In this document: positions 54,710-64,000 of the stretch, one piece after another
Layout: each line of letters begins with the position of its first letter
Numbering within the stretch: the stretch's first letter is position 1
From: Lepraria neglecta
Taxonomy: Eukaryota; Ascomycota; Lecanoromycetes; Lecanorales; Stereocaulaceae
Assembly (NCBI GenBank): GCA_033220425.1
Contig: JASNWA010000002.1
Span: forward strand, 62,001-126,000
DNA length: 64,000 nt
Reading direction: 5' to 3'
The notes under the pieces: generated by a model
What the model was told of the DNA's origin: nothing
Databases searched by the model: none
The model's input: only the letters and a program-made list of their open reading frames with translations
Translations under genes and position numbers: made by a program

Positions 54710-57700
54710 ATGGGCTCACTTCTCGAGAACACTACGAACTATGGGCAAAGGCTCGTCCCTATACTGATTGACCAAACCGCAAGGGGTCACCCAAAGCGAT
54801 CCTTGGCCTCGCTCACTTGATCATTGAACCTGGAGGATGGATTCGACGATGTTACTTAAGACTATTCTGCGTCTGCCATCGACCGATTCTGATGGTAGCT
54901 GCAGAGACAACTAGGACCTCCAAATCATGATTTCGAAAGGATCGCGTACTTCGGATGGTCTGATGTCTCGCAATGCAATGTTAATAATTGCCTGCATCAG
55001 GCAGGGTACACGGTCCGTTCTCCAGTGTGTGAGGGTTCAGAGCTTTGAGTTATCACCGACAAATTTTGCGAGGCCTTCACGATTAGTCCTCGGAATTCTC
55101 TGGACGACAACATGGCTCTCTTCGAGCCGGCTAACTGCACCATATTAGTAGCGACAAAGCCTATGCTCGCGCTTACTAGAACTCTGGAATCCAAAAGACC
55201 AATAAAATTTCTCGGTATGCTAGAAACGAATAATTGGCTATAGCCGCCACATGAAAGAGAGGTGCTATATACTTATGGCAAATCGTTTGGTCAAGCCAAA
55301 CTGGAGCCATTTGTTATTGTCCATACCTCAGGCTCGACCGGCGCTCCTAAAGTCGTGACCCAGGCTCACGGCAATATGGCTGCTCTGGACGCATATCAAA
55401 TGATCCCTTCCTTTCAGGGCCTCTGTGGTCCTGGATATCATCTCTAAACTACAAGACACTTCGTTCCGTTTCCACTCTTTCGCTCAGCAACTATTGGATT
55501 AGTGCTAGGAGCAGCTGTGTTTATGGACATGACGGTTATATTTCCACCAGCAGCACCATTGACCACTGAAATTGCTGACTTGGCCCACACTCACGGCAAC
55601 GTCCAGGGCACCTTCTTACCTCCTTCGATACTTATCGAGATGTTCAAATCTCGGTCGCTGCTGAGTACGTTAGAAGATCTTCAATGCGTTACACATGATA
55701 GAGGTCCATTGTAGCAAGATGGCGGCAGGGAACTCGCATCGAAGGTGGAGTGTATGATCAACTGCACGGGCTCGTCGGAGACAAATTTCTTCCCATCTAT
55801 AATCTCAAATCCTGAAGATTGGGGGTATCATCAATTCGACCAGCGCATGGGCCAAAAATTTCGATTGATTGGACAATGGCGTTACGAGCTCAACATACAC
55901 TACGACTCGGACCTTGATCTATTTCAGGGTATCTTCTCCACGTTTTTTTGAGCTTCAGGAGTAATCCACAAAGGACCTTTACTCAAAACGTCCCACTAAG
56001 CCTGGTCTATGGCGCCACGAGGGGAGATCGGACGACATCATTGTGTTCTCCAATGGCGAGAAGTTCAATTCTATGGCGATGGAAGCAATTATTTCTGCTC
56101 ACCCGTCGGTCAAATCCGCGTTAATGTTTGGTCAAGGAAGGTTCGAAGCTGGAATTTTGGTGGAGCCTGTAGGTGGTGACAAGCTGCAAGAGAAGAACCT
56201 TCTCAAAGAAGTCTGGGGCGCAATTGAAACAGTGAACCACAAATTCTCTGGTCAGGGCAGAATAATAGAAGATTTCGTGATGTTCACCGACTCTGCGAAA
56301 CCAACGCTTAGGACTGGTAAGGGCACATTAAGCCGGAGACCGACGCTAGATCTCTACAGCCAAGAGATTGACACGCTCTATGCTGCGGCAACCGTCGACT
56401 GCTTGCTTGATACCTCCTCCGATATGGTTACGAGCTCAGCAGCCATGGTATGAGTCGCTCATCGCTCCTTTGGTTGGAGTCCAGAATATTGATCCTAATC
56501 AGGATTCGACTCTCTTCTGGTATATCCTTGACGAAGCAGACAAATGCTAATCTTTTCACGCGCGGACATGACCATCAAGCGGTCGCGATCACGTCTAAGA
56601 CAATCTACGAAAATCTGACGGTCCGAAGGTTGGCTTCCAGAATTGGCCATCTTACCGCCACCCACTGACGAAGCAAACGATCACCAGGGCACTTCACACA
56701 GAATCGCAAAGATGAATGATATATTCAAAAGTAAATCCTTGAATCTTCCTATCCCAAAGGCAATTCTGCCTCCAACACCGCCAAAGCCTACTGGTAGTGC
56801 TCTTGACAGGGTCTACAGGCTCTCTGGGCTCGTACCTTTTAGATGCCATTGTCAAGGACTCGAGTATCTTGAAGACATATTGCTTGAATCGGACCACTGA
56901 CAGTGAGAAGCGCCAGCTAAGATCTCACGCCTGCAAGGGCTTATCGACTGGCTGGAGCAACGTGAGTTTCATAACTTGCGCTCTCTCCAAGGCAAATTTC
57001 GGTGTCGAGCTGTCGACATATAACACGCTGCTCGAAGAAGTCACGCATGTAGTACACAATGCATGAGAAGTCAATTTCAATCTCGCCCTAGACTCCTTTT
57101 TGCCTCATTTAAAGGGCGTCTACCAATTCATCAAGTTCTCTTCTGAGTCTGTTCGGAGCGCCGAGATCTTCTTCCTGTCCTTAATTTCAGCAGTAATGAA
57201 TTGGCCTACAGATGGTGGCAAGATACCCGAGACTCTGAACAAAAACTGGTTCGATTCTGAAGGAAGTGGACATGCCGAATCTAAGAATGTCGCAGAGAGA
57301 CTGTTTGCTTCGACGGAAATTCAGCCCCAGTGAGGATCACCTTCATAACAACGGCAAAAGTAGAGACCTGGAGCACTGTCCATCGGAATCCCCAGACGTA
57401 TTTCATGTAGTCAACCCAGTAAGGCAGGATTGGAAGGACCTGTTGCCAGCTGTAAGCTCAAACATGGGTACTTCAGGCATCGAGGTCGTCGGCTTTGCCA
57501 CTTGCATCGAGAAATTGCGCCAGAGTGCTTCCAATACCGACGACATGGTAGAGAACCCTGCATCAAGCTACTAGACTTCTTCGAAAATCTTGACTCCCAA
57601 AAGAAGGCTGGGAGGAAGCCAGCGCTCTTCCACACGGAGAAAACACAGCAAGCAAGCTCGACGATCGCTTCCATGGGACCTGTGAGACAGGCGTGGGTGG

Positions 57701-57735
57701 AGACATGGATGAGGCAGTGGGCCCGCCGTGATTAG
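54710..57735 (+). pseudogene. NRPS-like A-T-R enzyme (adenylation-thiolation-reductase), decayed
   Basis: Starts at ATG 54710 (MGSLLENTTNYGQRLVPILIDQTARGHPKR) and ends with the usual tail PVRQAWVETWMRQWA at 57735; about 3 kb, the right size for a 1000-aa enzyme. Adenylation domain: TSGSTGAPKVV at about 55330, HFVPFPLFRSATIGL, then GSSETNFFPSI and FQGIFSTF, then SNGEKFNSMAMEAII near 56050-56090. The thiolation site is not readable near 56450-56650. Reductase domain: Rossmann motif LLTGSTGSLGSYLLD at about 56797, with KFSSES and a CIEKLR-type segment. Many stops and frameshifts break it (for example 55446, 55940, 57064, 57331). Intact relatives activate an acid and reduce it to an aldehyde. Confidence 0.88.
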
Positions 57736-58140
57736 CCAAATCCGCGTTGTTCAGTACCCCCAGCAACATGATATTTCGTGGTTTCAATTGTAACATCGTC
57801 GCGGTATTTGGCGAGATAGTATAGCGCAGCCTGGCGTCCTCAGGTGCATATCGGTGGGGGACTCCTAGCGGCCCTTAGTGTCCAAGGCCGGCTCTAGAGA
57901 TTGATGGACGATTCGCGACCCCTAATATATATGAACCGTGCGATAAGCGATCTCAGGGCCGAAATCAGAATGATAAAGCAAAGCTAGGGGGGCTTACAAA
58001 ACAATGATTGTTGTGGCCGAGAGCGAGAGGCTAAATAACATCACGTTGTCTTAACTGTAAATAACCGCAAGTCAACCATATCGTTATAGACACTGCAATT
58101 CTTTACCAAGAAGGTTGCGTCTGTGAAAATTATGAAAGAT
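57736..58140. other. Intergenic between two pseudogenes
   Basis: No gene supported on either strand. Confidence 0.35.
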
Positions 58141-59102
58141 ATGCCTGGTCGAACCATGACGGTGTTGGGCTGTGGTATGTAGTCTTCGAAACAACCCGAA
58201 CATCCTCTTATCAAAGTGCCAGGGAACATGGGCATCGCAATTATTAATGGGCTCTTGTCATCATCAAACACTCCCGTCCACTCAACACTTAAAACTCGGC
58301 CACAAAGTCTTGTGTTGCGTTTCATAGCTTGTGTGGCTTCGTTGAGTCTCTTCAGCAGCGACTTGAAGCCATTGCCGGTGGAAGTGGCATGAGCATCCAA
58401 ACATGGTCCAAACGCAACGTCGAAGCCGTCAAGCTTGCAGACATGATTCTGCTCACATGTCAGCCCAGCGAAGCCGGTCAGATTCTCAGCGAAGCAGGCA
58501 TGGCCAGAGCGCTCTCCGGCATGCTCTTATTGAGCATTTATGTGGGATTTTCTGTGCGTAGAATTCAGGGCATGATATAGGGTAGCCCCGGCGCCGCGCC
58601 AGCAGCAGATGTTCCAGATGCCTGTCACATCGTCCACGCGATGTCCAGCATCGCAAGCAGCGTCCATGAGTCTACCACGATCCTCAGTGTCTCCGATGTG
58701 CCTCTTCCCTCAGGATTGAAGAGATTGGCAACATGAGTTTTCGAAAGTATTGGCACCGTGACACATGTACCCAGCACCATTATGAACGCCGCTAGCATCA
58801 CCGCAGCGTTAACTCCGGCATTCTTTGCACTCGTGCTAGAGGGAGCATTGAAAGGCGTCATAGCTGAAGGTGTTGAGGAAGGAGATGCGAGGAAAATGCT
58901 TGCTCAGGCTATGAAGGGGTGTGGAGAGGTGGTCTTGAGGGGAGAGGCGCCCAAAGGCGTCAAGGAGAAGGCCATGACACCTGGCGAGTTCACAGTGAGG
59001 GGCATCAGCATTCTTGATGCGGGTGGTGTGCAATATGTATTTGCAAGAGCCATTAGAGGAGGAACGGAGAGGGTGAATGAGCTAGGTAGTAGGGAATCGT
59101 GA
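58141..59102 (+). pseudogene. Pyrroline-5-carboxylate reductase-like protein, decayed
   Basis: The ATG at 58141 opens exon 1 (to 58174). A 48-bp intron (58175-58222, GTATGT...CCAG) then joins VLGCG to NMGIAIINGLL, restoring the P5CR Rossmann motif GCGNMG. A frameshift follows near 58335 and the next frame continues ESLQQRLEAIAGG...VKLADMILLTCQPSEAGQIL. TAG at 58578-58580 and TGA near 58737 (where AT-Trp-VFE is expected) interrupt it. The C-terminal dimerisation domain is clear (LTPAFFALVLEGALKGVIAEGV...TPGEFTVRGISILDAGGV) to 59102. Intact relatives make proline from P5C or reduce other imines in secondary metabolism. Placed beside an NRPS-like gene, a pathway imine reductase is a fair guess. 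Confidence 0.82.
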
Positions 59103-59183
59103 CGTTTCAGTAGCAGAAGGTCGAAGAAAGTTTCTTGACTCAATGGTTAAGTATTGCGCGGGGAAGCAGCCAGCTTAGCTGCT

Positions 59184-60776
59184 CTAAGTCTTTTCATCCA
59201 TGTCAGACTTTTGACGTCTGTCCATCCAATAGCCTTTGGCGAGGAAAACCAGGCTGAGGAAGAGGCCGAAACCTGCAAGCCCTATACCCATGTACCAAGC
59301 ACCTCGATAACCCAGTAACATATCCTCTGGTGTCATGCCACCATGATCGACATGGCTTTCTATTGTGCCAGCGAAACCCAAGCTGAGAGATATGGTGTAG
59401 TTGACGATAGTAGCCACCAAGCTCGCTGCAATTCCCTGGTGCTCTTTGGAGACTGCATCGGAGAGAATAAGTGTAGCCGCAGGAAAGCTCATATCCATGC
59501 CCCACGGGATGATGATTGTACAAACAAATGCCTGTGCCCAGTAGCTTTGGCCTACAGGGGCTGTAGCCACCAAGATTGTGCCCACTGTGAATGCCGTGAG
59601 GGCGATGGTCATTACCCAGGCAGGCCGAAGGCGGCCAAGTAAAATCCCAGTCGTCACCGAAGCAGCGGCGCCAAAGGTCGCTACAGGACATATCCAAGCT
59701 GTAGCTAGTAATGGGGAAGCTCCACGAAGCTCTTCGAAGAATTGCCAGAGATAGAACACCCAGATCCCGAAACAACTCTACCCACATGCAACGCAACCTA
59801 GCACAAAGGTAACATCGCTAGTCAAAGCCTTGAAAGGTATGAGCGGTGACGAAGACATGCGAAGCTCGACATAGAAGAATACCGGCACGAAGAGAAATCC
59901 AAGGATGAGGCAAACGTAGACGTAAGTTTTGACCCAGCCAACGACACCAGCTTGGTTCCACGCGAAGTTGATAAGGACCAGAGCCGTAACTCCGCATAGA
60001 CCTCCAAGAAGGTCGAGTTCAATGATTCTCTCACGAAAAGACATCTTGCTCGCGGAAATCTTCCGTGGTGGATCTGGGATGACAAATGCACCAAGAGCAG
60101 CAACGAATGCTAGGGCAATTGAGAAAGACCAGAAAGCCCATGGCCACCATGCCAGACTGAAGAGAGCCGCGAAAAGACTCCCAATAACAGCTCCGCTTGG
60201 TGCAGTCGCTGCGAATATCGCGAACACCATCGCCTTCCTGGGTCCTGGTGCATATGTGGCACCGAGAATGGCCATACCATTTGGAAGACATATGGCAGGA
60301 CCCATTCCTTGGAATACGCGTGCAAAGTTGAAGAGAACGTGGTTTGAATACACTGCGAGCCCGGCAACCATGCTCCATAATGAAAACCATGAGAAGCCAA
60401 TGATAAGCATTCTCTTGTACCCATAAACATCCCCAAAACGGCCGGCCATCAGGATGAATGTGCCGACTGTGAGACTGTAGGCTGCAATGAGCCAGCTGAG
60501 CTCGCCGGGATTCGTAAGGCCAAAGTCGTCGCCAATGACGTGGAGAATGCTCAGACATTGACCAAGTCCAGCCTGCGTCATGAATTGGGCGCAACAGATG
60601 ACTCCGACGAAGAGGATCTCTCGGCCTAATGACAGGCTCTCTGCTATAGATTTGTTTGACTCAGACTTAGTAAGCTCAGCCGGCAGGCCATTCCTCCTCT
60701 CATTCTCCCTCTCATTCTCCTCGTTATTTCCTTCGTCACGGGAGATCGACTCGCTGGGCGCATCGTTGACCATCAT
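59184..60776 (-). pseudogene. MFS transporter (drug/metabolite efflux type) with one premature stop
   Basis: Minus strand, ATG at 60776 (an upstream in-frame TTG is ignored). Twelve to fourteen helices are readable, with GRFGDVYGYKRMLIIGF in loop 2-3 and GPAICLPNG, typical of fungal efflux MFS proteins. The frame is open for 332 codons, hits TAG at 59780-59778, and then continues in the same frame (SCFGIWVFYLWQFFEELRG...) to a normal end at 59184. Relatives have Trp at the stop (GCxACGW-S-FGIW), so TGG became TAG, again a RIP-type change. Likely exporter of the decayed pathway around it. Confidence 0.85.
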
Positions 60777-61245
60777 ATAAAGGAGGAGCGCGTTGCTATA
60801 CGCGTCGAAATTCAAGCACAATGCTGATTGGAGCCAACGCTATGGACAAGTAGGGCCATTACTGGGTTAACAGAGTGCACAGCAGAAGAATGGAGAATGT
60901 GTCAATTTGGAAAGGGAAATTTTGCAGTTGATATACCAACCTTAAAGCCGGCCGGAACGCCCCGGAACTTAACTCCAATTGAGTCGAGATTGTGCAATGT
61001 TGATCCTCCATAGGCCGGCCAATCAGCTCGGAAGACTTATAAATTAACTCCGGGTACTTATAAAGTCCCGAGAGTCCCTGGAGTTAATTTGTAAGTTTGC
61101 TGAGCTGAGAATGCGCCTCAACTAGGTGAGACGAATTTGCGCTTAAATTTTGCTAATAATGGTGCAAGGAAGACTGAGGCTCGCTAGTCAACCCAGAACG
61201 GCAAAAATAGCATTCCACCTCTGCTTACAGAGTAATGACACATGC
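60777..61245. other. Intergenic with a hairpin-forming inverted repeat
   Basis: No gene. A near-perfect inverted repeat is listed separately. GGCCGG palindromes occur at about 60951 and 61014. Confidence 0.4.
61034..61097. repeat. Inverted repeat, 20-bp arms, 24-bp loop
   Basis: Left arm 61034-61053 (GACTTATAAATTAACTCCGG) pairs with right arm 61078-61097 (CTGGAGTTAATTTGTAAGTT) with few mismatches. It could be the ends of a tiny foldback element or a strong terminator-like hairpin. Confidence 0.6.
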
Positions 61246-62815
61246 TCAAAAAATATACAATCTTATCCCACAGATCGTTCGAGAACCTAGCGCGAATATC
61301 TTCCAGTCCCATCCCTGCTCCTTACCAATCTCAGCAAGCTTCGTCTTGAAATCAGGAATAGCATCCTTATAGCTGACAGTGCGCAGATACTCTCGAGCAT
61401 CACGTTTGCTCTTACCATTGCCCAAAGTAAGACCTTCCCAGTCCTTAGCCCAATGCGGCCTTGTATTGAGCTGCATATTGTCATTATCTTTGTATGCCAT
61501 CCACTTGTCGCCGACGCGCTGCATGAAGTCTTGCCATTCGCCATCGCGGTCCACGTCGGGGATGGTCAGAACCTCAATGGACGCAGTAAGATTGTTCCCT
61601 GCTTGCGGTGCCATGATCAGATTGCTGCCGCCCATGATGCGCAACTCGGCGTGAGGCGCATCGGTGTCCGCCTGTTTCTATGGTTTTTACTGAAGACGTT
61701 AGTAAAGCTGCTGAGAATGCCGCGTGGCCCATCCTTGTCGGCAAGTTCATAGACGAGGTTAATCACATCCCACCAGGCTTTTTGGACTGCGGTGAAGTCT
61801 GGCTTGTCGGCGTTGGGCAAGTTTGAAATAGGAGTCTGAAACTCCATGTCTCGCACGCGCATGTTTTGGACCTAATGGAACATCATTCATAATCATTCGG
61901 GAAGCATAAAATATCCAGCAGTATACTTACCCCGCGCCGAAAATGTAACGCATTGGGTAGCAATGTCTTGTACGGTGGGCTCTTATCCTCACCTACTGTT
62001 GGGGGTAGCACAGCTAATCCGAGATTGGCCAGGAATTGCGCTTGCCATGCTGCAGGAAGCGCTTGGAAGAAGTATGTATCCGTCATGACACCACCGATCC
62101 AACCTTGCAACCATTGGAAAAAGGTGTCTGCGCCGTCGGGATAATCAAGGAAGTTCGCACCATCCGTTGTATTGTTCCAGCTGTTGGCCCATACTTTCTT
62201 TTGATAGGTGAACCAAAACCTTTCCGCATAGTAGTCTTCCGCCGCTCGTTTCCCAAAAGCTTCCTTTCATTCATCGAGCTGCGTCTGAGTTATGTTGTCG
62301 TACTCCGCCGTGCGCAAAGCATGTGGTGTTACAATGGCAGAAAGCACTCAATTGACTGACTAGCTAAGAGATAGGAATCTATGGAGTACTAAGAGACATC
62401 TCCGTCTATTTGCTAGTAAAATCTGCCTGTAGACAACGGGGATAGACAATGGAATCGCATAAAGAGCAATCAGGCAACCAGATTGCAACATGTGGTATGG
62501 CTTCTTTGACTAGAGGGGGTATTGCCTGTGCGACATCTGTTTTTAAAGGGCTTCAATTCGGCGTGAGTCATCGCCTCTAGCTCGAAAGTAATGTTTGTAA
62601 CGACTCCAAGCAGTCCAAAACAGCCAGCCACCGCTCTCGATTAGCCCGGGTCGGATACAGACTGGACGTTTCCGTTCGCGTCGACGTATTCGATGCATCT
62701 GACATAGTCGGAAATCGTTCCCTTTCCCACCGTAGCATATTGGAGCGTTAGCTCCACTCGTTAGAATATCTCGACCTTGCAATTCAGGATCATTTCATGT
62801 CGTGCTTTGCAGACC
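61246..62815 (-). pseudogene. FAD-linked oxidase (ALO/PCMH-type), decayed and interrupted
   Basis: Read leftwards: part of an FAD-binding PCMH domain (YATVGKGTISDYVRCIEYVDANGNVQ...GCFGLLGVV, about 62790-62560), QAIPP, then after the insertion at 62490-62327 ALRTAEYDNITQTQLDE-stop-KEAFG, AAEDYYAERFWF, QGWIGGVMTDTYFFQALP, a 59-bp intron (61930-61872) and MEFQTPISNLP. A frameshift near 61680 then leads to LRIMGGSNLIMAPQAGNN and the ALO-type signature RPHWAKDW, ending at 61246. The N-terminal FAD pyrophosphate loop is missing. TGA replaces Trp before KEAFG. The family oxidises alcohols or sugar lactones with covalent FAD. The gene is dead. Confidence 0.78.
62327..62490 (+). repeat. Solo copy of the TGTTGCAAT LTR-like element inside the FAD oxidase (copy B)
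   Basis: 164 bp, starting TGTTACAATGG and ending GATTGCAACA, with perfect target duplication TGTGG (62322-62326 and 62491-62495). The last 45 bp or so match copies A and C (GGAATCGCATA...AGCAATCA); the first part is diverged. Removing it with one duplication joins VKEAIPH to ALRTAEYDN of the host gene. Confidence 0.82.
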
Positions 62816-64000
62816 AGAAAGCACTACATCAACTGACATCATGGTCACTAGGTGGTACCGAAATCGTCTGCCGGTGTAGCCGTTGCCCCGACGTAGAATC
62901 TATCGCTATAATGGCGAATCACCGTGAGATGGTGAAATACCCTTCAGAGAACGACGGAGGATACAGAAAGGTGTCTGGACATCTTCGACTCATGGTTCAA
63001 GATGCGAATGCCAAAGTTGCAAATAACTGGGAAATCTAGAAACCTACGAGACAGAGTAAGCCACCCACTTCTAAGCCTAGGCCGCTAGAATCTGATATAT
63101 CAGTCACTAGTGTGAATCAACCGGGAGTGCCTAGTGCAACTGTACGCGGAAAGGTTCTTCCGGACATGAACTGTATTGACTGCATTGAAAGCCTTTCGTT
63201 TGCAGGCCAGGATATCAGATCAGACTCAATCTCAACTGTTGCAATGTGGCAATAGGCTGGGAAGGATATCTAGCTAATGGGGGCCCCCAGGGCCCCATAT
63301 ATGGCCAAACCAGACAAAGAACGGCTAGGAACAGGCTTCTGGAATCGCATAGAAAGCAATCAAGCAACGGATTGCAACATCAACAGCTTATCCCGGTACT
63401 TTCGTATGGATATCAGACAATACAGTGTTCAGGAACTGGGTCCGGAATGGACAAGGAATCTTCTGGTTGCAAGGTAAACCAGGCTTTGGGGAATCAGCCA
63501 TAATGAAACATGTTTCAAAACTCGCCGCTTACAGCACGGGAGATACAGAAGTCAATGTGTCTTCGATGACAGTTGCAACATTTTTCAATACCCGAGGCTC
63601 AAGTCTAGAAAGATCTCCCGAGGGCTTTCTACGGTCTTCAATCATCCAGATTTTAGCGCAGAGCCCCGACTCATTCTCGCACATTGCATCGGATTACTTG
63701 AGCGTTGTTGAGAAGGGTGCTTTTCCTGAACCAGTTCTTGCCAAGATACTGAAAGTCTTGATTCGATAATGTGCAAAAACGAAGAAGTTGTTCTTCTGGA
63801 TCGATGGGCTAGACGAATGTGAAGGCTCGGAAAGGCAGCAGATCCATTTTCTGGAGGAAGTCGTCGATATAGCTCGCAACTGTGCCCATGCTCTATATGT
63901 CTGTATCTCTGGACGTCTGTTGCCTATTCTCATTGCCTGGCTGGACAAATACCCCCAACAGGTACTAGAAGATCACACTTCAGCTGACATAGCTACTTAC
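62816..64000 (+). pseudogene. NLR-type (NACHT) immune/incompatibility receptor, partial and broken
   Basis: The frame at 62816-63039 (HREMVKYPSENDGGYRKVSGHL) resembles the linker after an N-terminal hydrolase-like domain of fungal NLRs. TAG at 63037-63039 interrupts it, and the frame then continues to CIDCIESLSFAGQDIRSDSIS. A 143-bp element (63237-63379) is inserted here. Subtracting it and one TCAAC duplication (148 bp) restores frame and sense into AYPGTFVWISDNTVFRNW, then the NACHT P-loop FWLQGKPGFGESAIMKHVS (about 63452-63508), where the invariant Lys is Glu. TAA at 63767-63769 precedes the Walker B region FFWIDGLDECEG. The sequence runs off the window end. Fungal NLRs sense non-self; this copy is inactive. 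Confidence 0.82.
63237..63379 (+). repeat. Solo copy of the TGTTGCAAT LTR-like element inside the NLR gene (copy C)
   Basis: 143 bp, TGTTGCAATG...GATTGCAACA, with perfect target duplication TCAAC (63232-63236 and 63380-63384). It contains GGGGGCCCCCAGGGCCCC. About 95% similar to copy A by eye. Confidence 0.88.

Overview
The window reads as chromosomal DNA of a filamentous ascomycete fungus (Pezizomycotina). Genes carry short GT-AG introns of about 50-90 bp. The gene families are typical fungal secondary-metabolism and cell-wall families. The transposons show the signature of repeat-induced point mutation (RIP): TpA-rich sequence, CAG/CAA/TGG codons turned into stops, and Cys/His turned into Tyr. 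All gene models below come from reading the sequence; no database search was run.

Layout. (1) 1-18.1 kb is a transposon graveyard: a full-length RIP-inactivated Ty3/gypsy chromovirus (178-6711, 408-bp LTRs, 5-bp target duplication), a tandem LTR remnant, a RIPed DIRS-like element, a RIPed Helitron helicase, a 376-bp dispersed repeat, a RIPed zinc-finger transposon ORF, a 249-bp tandem array and two solo LTRs with perfect target duplications. (2) 19.2-20.9 kb holds an apparently intact vanadium-dependent haloperoxidase. (3) 21-28.8 kb is mostly empty, apart from an NAD-dependent epimerase gene broken by a 1522-bp non-autonomous LTR element. (4) 28.8-46.6 kb is the most interesting part: a candidate RiPP (dikaritin-type) gene cluster. 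It has a small secreted precursor gene (43107-43632) whose four near-identical units lie in four exons, seven UstYa-family (DUF3328-like) genes, an M3 oligopeptidase, a GPH/MFS transporter and a basic-region/ankyrin regulator. A 681-bp MITE lies inside it. (5) 47.7-50.3 kb holds a GPI-anchored CFEM-like cell-wall protein. (6) 51.3-64 kb is a decayed second metabolic locus: an SDR with one nonsense codon, a UbiA prenyltransferase lacking its first Asp motif, an NRPS-like A-T-R reductase pseudogene, a P5C-reductase pseudogene, an MFS transporter with one nonsense codon, an FAD-oxidase pseudogene and an NLR pseudogene. Three solo copies of one tiny LTR-like element (TGTTGCAAT ends) lie there, two of them inside genes.

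How the main cluster may work (inference from known dikaritin pathways such as ustiloxin, phomopsin and asperipin): the precursor enters the secretory pathway, a Kex2-like protease cuts at Lys-Arg between units, the UstYa-family proteins oxidise/cyclise the released core around its Tyr-Ile end, the peptidase trims leader pieces, the transporter exports product or intermediates, and the basic-ankyrin protein controls transcription. The Lys of each Lys-Arg cleavage site is encoded by a codon split by an intron, so every processing site exists only after splicing.
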